A stretch of 7,982 nucleotides of DNA from an uncultured Treponema sp. (GTDB taxonomy: Bacteria > Spirochaetota > Spirochaetia > Treponematales > Treponemataceae). Below the pieces are notes generated by a model. It was not told where the DNA came from. It did not search any database and saw only the letters and a program-made list of their open reading frames with translations. This document shows, piece after piece, positions 6,537-7,982 of the stretch. A program made the position numbers and the translations under genes. The stretch is from assembly GCA_905373565.1 (NCBI GenBank), contig CAJPTT010000094.1, positions 1 to 7,982 of the forward strand, given 5' to 3'. Each line of letters starts with the position of its first letter. Positions within the stretch are counted from its first letter, which is position 1.

Positions 6537-6565
6537 TGGATATGCTTTCATAAAAGGGCTATCAT
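6537..6565 (+). promoter_or_regulatory. Possible promoter for the pseudouridine synthase gene
   Basis: TGGATA (6537-6542) and TATCAT (6560-6565), each 4 of 6, are separated by 17 bases. The predicted start falls at about 6572, the A of the ATG itself, which would give a leaderless message. No Shine-Dalgarno site precedes this gene at normal spacing. The match is modest. Confidence 0.3.
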
Positions 6566-6571
6566 AATCAG

Positions 6572-7558
6572 ATGAAATTCACGTTTCGGATAGAAACAAA
6601 AACGCGACTCGACATTTTTCTACGTTCGGAACTTGTTCAGGCCGTGTCCGTTCCGGTTGAAAACGCTTCTATTACGCCTCTGTCAAATTCAAAAATACGG
6701 CGGATGATTATCGCAGGAGCAGTCAGCGTTGACGGACTACAGATTCGCCGCCCTTCATATGAGCTTTTGCCAGGGCAGATTGTCTGCGCCGAATTCGATA
6801 AAGAAAAATTCTTCTTTGAAAAACAGGCGGATGATATTGCCTTTGAATTGACTGCCGCTGATGTGCTTTATGAAGACAACAATTTGATTGCCGTGAACAA
6901 GCCGGCATTTTTTCCGACGGAAGAAACGATTGTCGGCGGCGAAAAGCGGGACTGCCTGCACGCGGCGGTTGTACGCTACTTATGGACAAAAGCCGCGCTC
7001 CGAAATCCTCCTTACGCAGGGATCATGCACCGCCTTGACCGCGAAACCAGCGGCGTTATTATGTTTACAAAAAACCGCGCTGTAAATGCTGCCGTTCACG
7101 AAATATTTGAAAAACACACCGCACAAAAAATCTACCGCGCCGTATGTGCCGTTGCAGGAAACAAGAGAAATACGCAGCGATACCGTAATTTGGAGAAAGG
7201 CTCCGAGTTTTTTGTAGAAAATAATATCGGGCGCATAAGCCCTAAAAGCACACGGGCAAAGTGGGGTGAGCTGAGTACGGCGCACGGCGGATTGTATGCG
7301 CGCACGGATTTTACGGTTTTGGAATGCTGCATGATCGGCGGTATTCCTGCCGTCAAGATTGAAGCGCGTCCGCTTACGGGACGCACACACCAGATCCGCG
7401 TTCATCTTGCGTCGGTCGGTTTGCCGATTTTAGGCGACACGCTTTACGGCGCACCGGAATACAAGCGCACAATGCTCCATGCACAAAGCTTGATATTCTC
7501 GCATCCCATTAGCAAAAACACAATGGCGGTGAGCGCACCGCTGCCGGATGGTTTCTAG
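6572..7558 (+). CDS. RluA/RluD-family 23S rRNA pseudouridine synthase
   Basis: This family isomerises specific uridines in RNA, usually 23S rRNA, to pseudouridine in the cytoplasm. The 328-residue protein has an N-terminal S4 RNA-binding domain (about 11-75), with KIRRMIIAGAVSVDG and YELLPGQIV. The catalytic domain follows, with VLYEDNNLIAVNKPAFFP (98-115), the active-site motif HRLDRETSGV holding the catalytic Asp156, and the closing motif RPLTGRTHQIRVHLASVGLP (266-285) followed by GDTLYGA. The length is typical. The exact target site (RluC-like versus RluD-like) cannot be decided from sequence alone, so no symbol is given. The gene is transcribed away from the membrane-protein operon and converges on ruvB, with 11 bases between the stop codons. 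No ribosome binding site is seen before the ATG; AAGGG at 6554-6558 is rather far away. Confidence 0.92.
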   Translation: MKFTFRIETKTRLDIFLRSELVQAVSVPVENASITPLSNSKIRRMIIAGAVSVDGLQIRRPSYELLPGQIVCAEFDKEKFFFEKQADDIAFELTAADVLYEDNNLIAVNKPAFFPTEETIVGGEKRDCLHAAVVRYLWTKAALRNPPYAGIMHRLDRETSGVIMFTKNRAVNAAVHEIFEKHTAQKIYRAVCAVAGNKRNTQRYRNLEKGSEFFVENNIGRISPKSTRAKWGELSTAHGGLYARTDFTVLECCMIGGIPAVKIEARPLTGRTHQIRVHLASVGLPILGDTLYGAPEYKRTMLHAQSLIFSHPISKNTMAVSAPLPDGF

Positions 7559-7588
7559 CGGCAGCCGGTCTACTCAAAAAGGCTGCCG
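7559..7588. repeat. 8-bp inverted repeat at the convergent gene ends
   Basis: CGGCAGCC (7559-7566) and GGCTGCCG (7581-7588) are exact reverse complements around a 14-base loop. They begin at the first base after the synthase stop and run into the last codons of ruvB. The position suits a shared terminator for two convergent genes, but no T run follows in either direction. Functional assignment is weak. Confidence 0.3.
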
Positions 7589-7982
7589 GTCTGCACCGCT
7601 GACGCCGGAATTTTTAGTCCGAGATGGGTGTATGCTTTTTCCGTAACCATACGCCCGCGCGGGGTACGCTGCAGTAATCCCGTTTGAATAAGGTAGGGTT
7701 CGTAGTAGTCTTCAAGTGTATCCTGCGACTCCCCGATTGAAATCGCAAGGGTTTCCGCCCCGACCGGTCCTCCCCCGTAGTTTTCGATAATGGAACGGAG
7801 TATCTGCCGGTCATAGTTTTCCAAACCGAGCCGGTCGATATGCAGCCTTTCCAGCCCTTGCGCGACGGTTGCTTCGCGGATAGTATCGCTGCCTTCAATG
7901 AACGCAAAATCCCGCATACGCCTCAGCAGCCGATTGGCAACGCGCGGCGTTCCGCGGGAACAGCGGGCAAGTGCAACGGCCG
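7570..7982 (-). CDS. ruvB: Holliday junction helicase subunit RuvB, C-terminal part
   Basis: RuvB is the hexameric AAA+ motor that drives branch migration of Holliday junctions with RuvA. The frame stays open to the right edge, so the Met at 7917 is internal and the true start lies outside the window. The visible part begins with the sensor-2 region RSRGTPRVANRLLRRMRDFA-like sequence (here CSRGTPRVANRLLRR), carrying the arginine that contacts ATP. It continues into the winged-helix DNA-binding domain, with YGGGPVGAETLAISIGE, DTLEDYYEPYLIQTGLLQRTPRGR and a terminal AYTHLGL. This order and the closing residues are classic RuvB. The C-terminus is complete at TAG (7570-7572). The Walker motifs and sensor 1 are off the edge. 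The neighbouring gene ends 11 bases away in the opposite direction. Confidence 0.96.
   Translation of the reverse strand, partial: AVALARCSRGTPRVANRLLRRMRDFAFIEGSDTIREATVAQGLERLHIDRLGLENYDRQILRSIIENYGGGPVGAETLAISIGESQDTLEDYYEPYLIQTGLLQRTPRGRMVTEKAYTHLGLKIPASAVQTGSLFE

Noticed and set aside
7570..7917. A separate small gene starting at the ATG at 7917
   Set aside because: The frame is open to the right edge and encodes the conserved RuvB sensor-2 segment upstream of that Met.

Overview
This is ordinary bacterial chromosome with a roughly even base composition. It carries eight genes and one gene remnant in compact housekeeping-style blocks. The gene content, the loose lipoprotein signal of the SIMPL protein and the paired TlyC-type proteins point to a spirochaete, most likely a mid-GC oral-type Treponema. 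The genus is an inference from overall look; no database could be consulted.

Left end, + strand: the C-terminal two thirds of the DNA-repair ATPase RadA runs in from outside the window and stops at 1037. It is followed by a remnant of a toxin-antitoxin module. A perfect 12-bp inverted repeat overlaps a possible promoter. Next comes an intact 73-residue antitoxin-like gene with a good ribosome binding site, then an overlapping start of a PIN-domain (VapC-type) toxin. The toxin breaks off after about 18 recognisable residues, exactly where the tail of the neighbouring SIMPL gene begins.

Middle, - strand: four genes read leftward from 6490 to 1456. Two are tandem CNNM/CBS/CorC-HlyC membrane proteins (putative divalent-cation transport or TlyC-type), coupled by a 4-bp ATGA overlap. 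Then come galactokinase (galK) and a SIMPL-domain lipoprotein. A 67-bp nested inverted repeat, with AT-rich ends suited to termination on either strand, separates the membrane-protein pair from galK. The first membrane protein has a 100-residue Ala/Thr-rich linker that its downstream paralogue lacks.

Right end: an 81-bp divergent promoter region separates the membrane-protein operon from an RluA/RluD-family pseudouridine synthase (+ strand). The best promoter for the membrane-protein pair would leave almost no leader, and neither flanking gene shows a Shine-Dalgarno sequence. The synthase gene converges on the C-terminal end of ruvB (- strand), which continues past the right edge.

No CRISPR array, rRNA, complete tRNA, transposase or phage gene was seen. 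No gene-free stretch exceeds 300 bases. I found no clearly new multi-gene system. The observations most worth following are the broken toxin-antitoxin pair, the nested palindrome upstream of galK, and the long disordered linker in the first CNNM/CBS protein.
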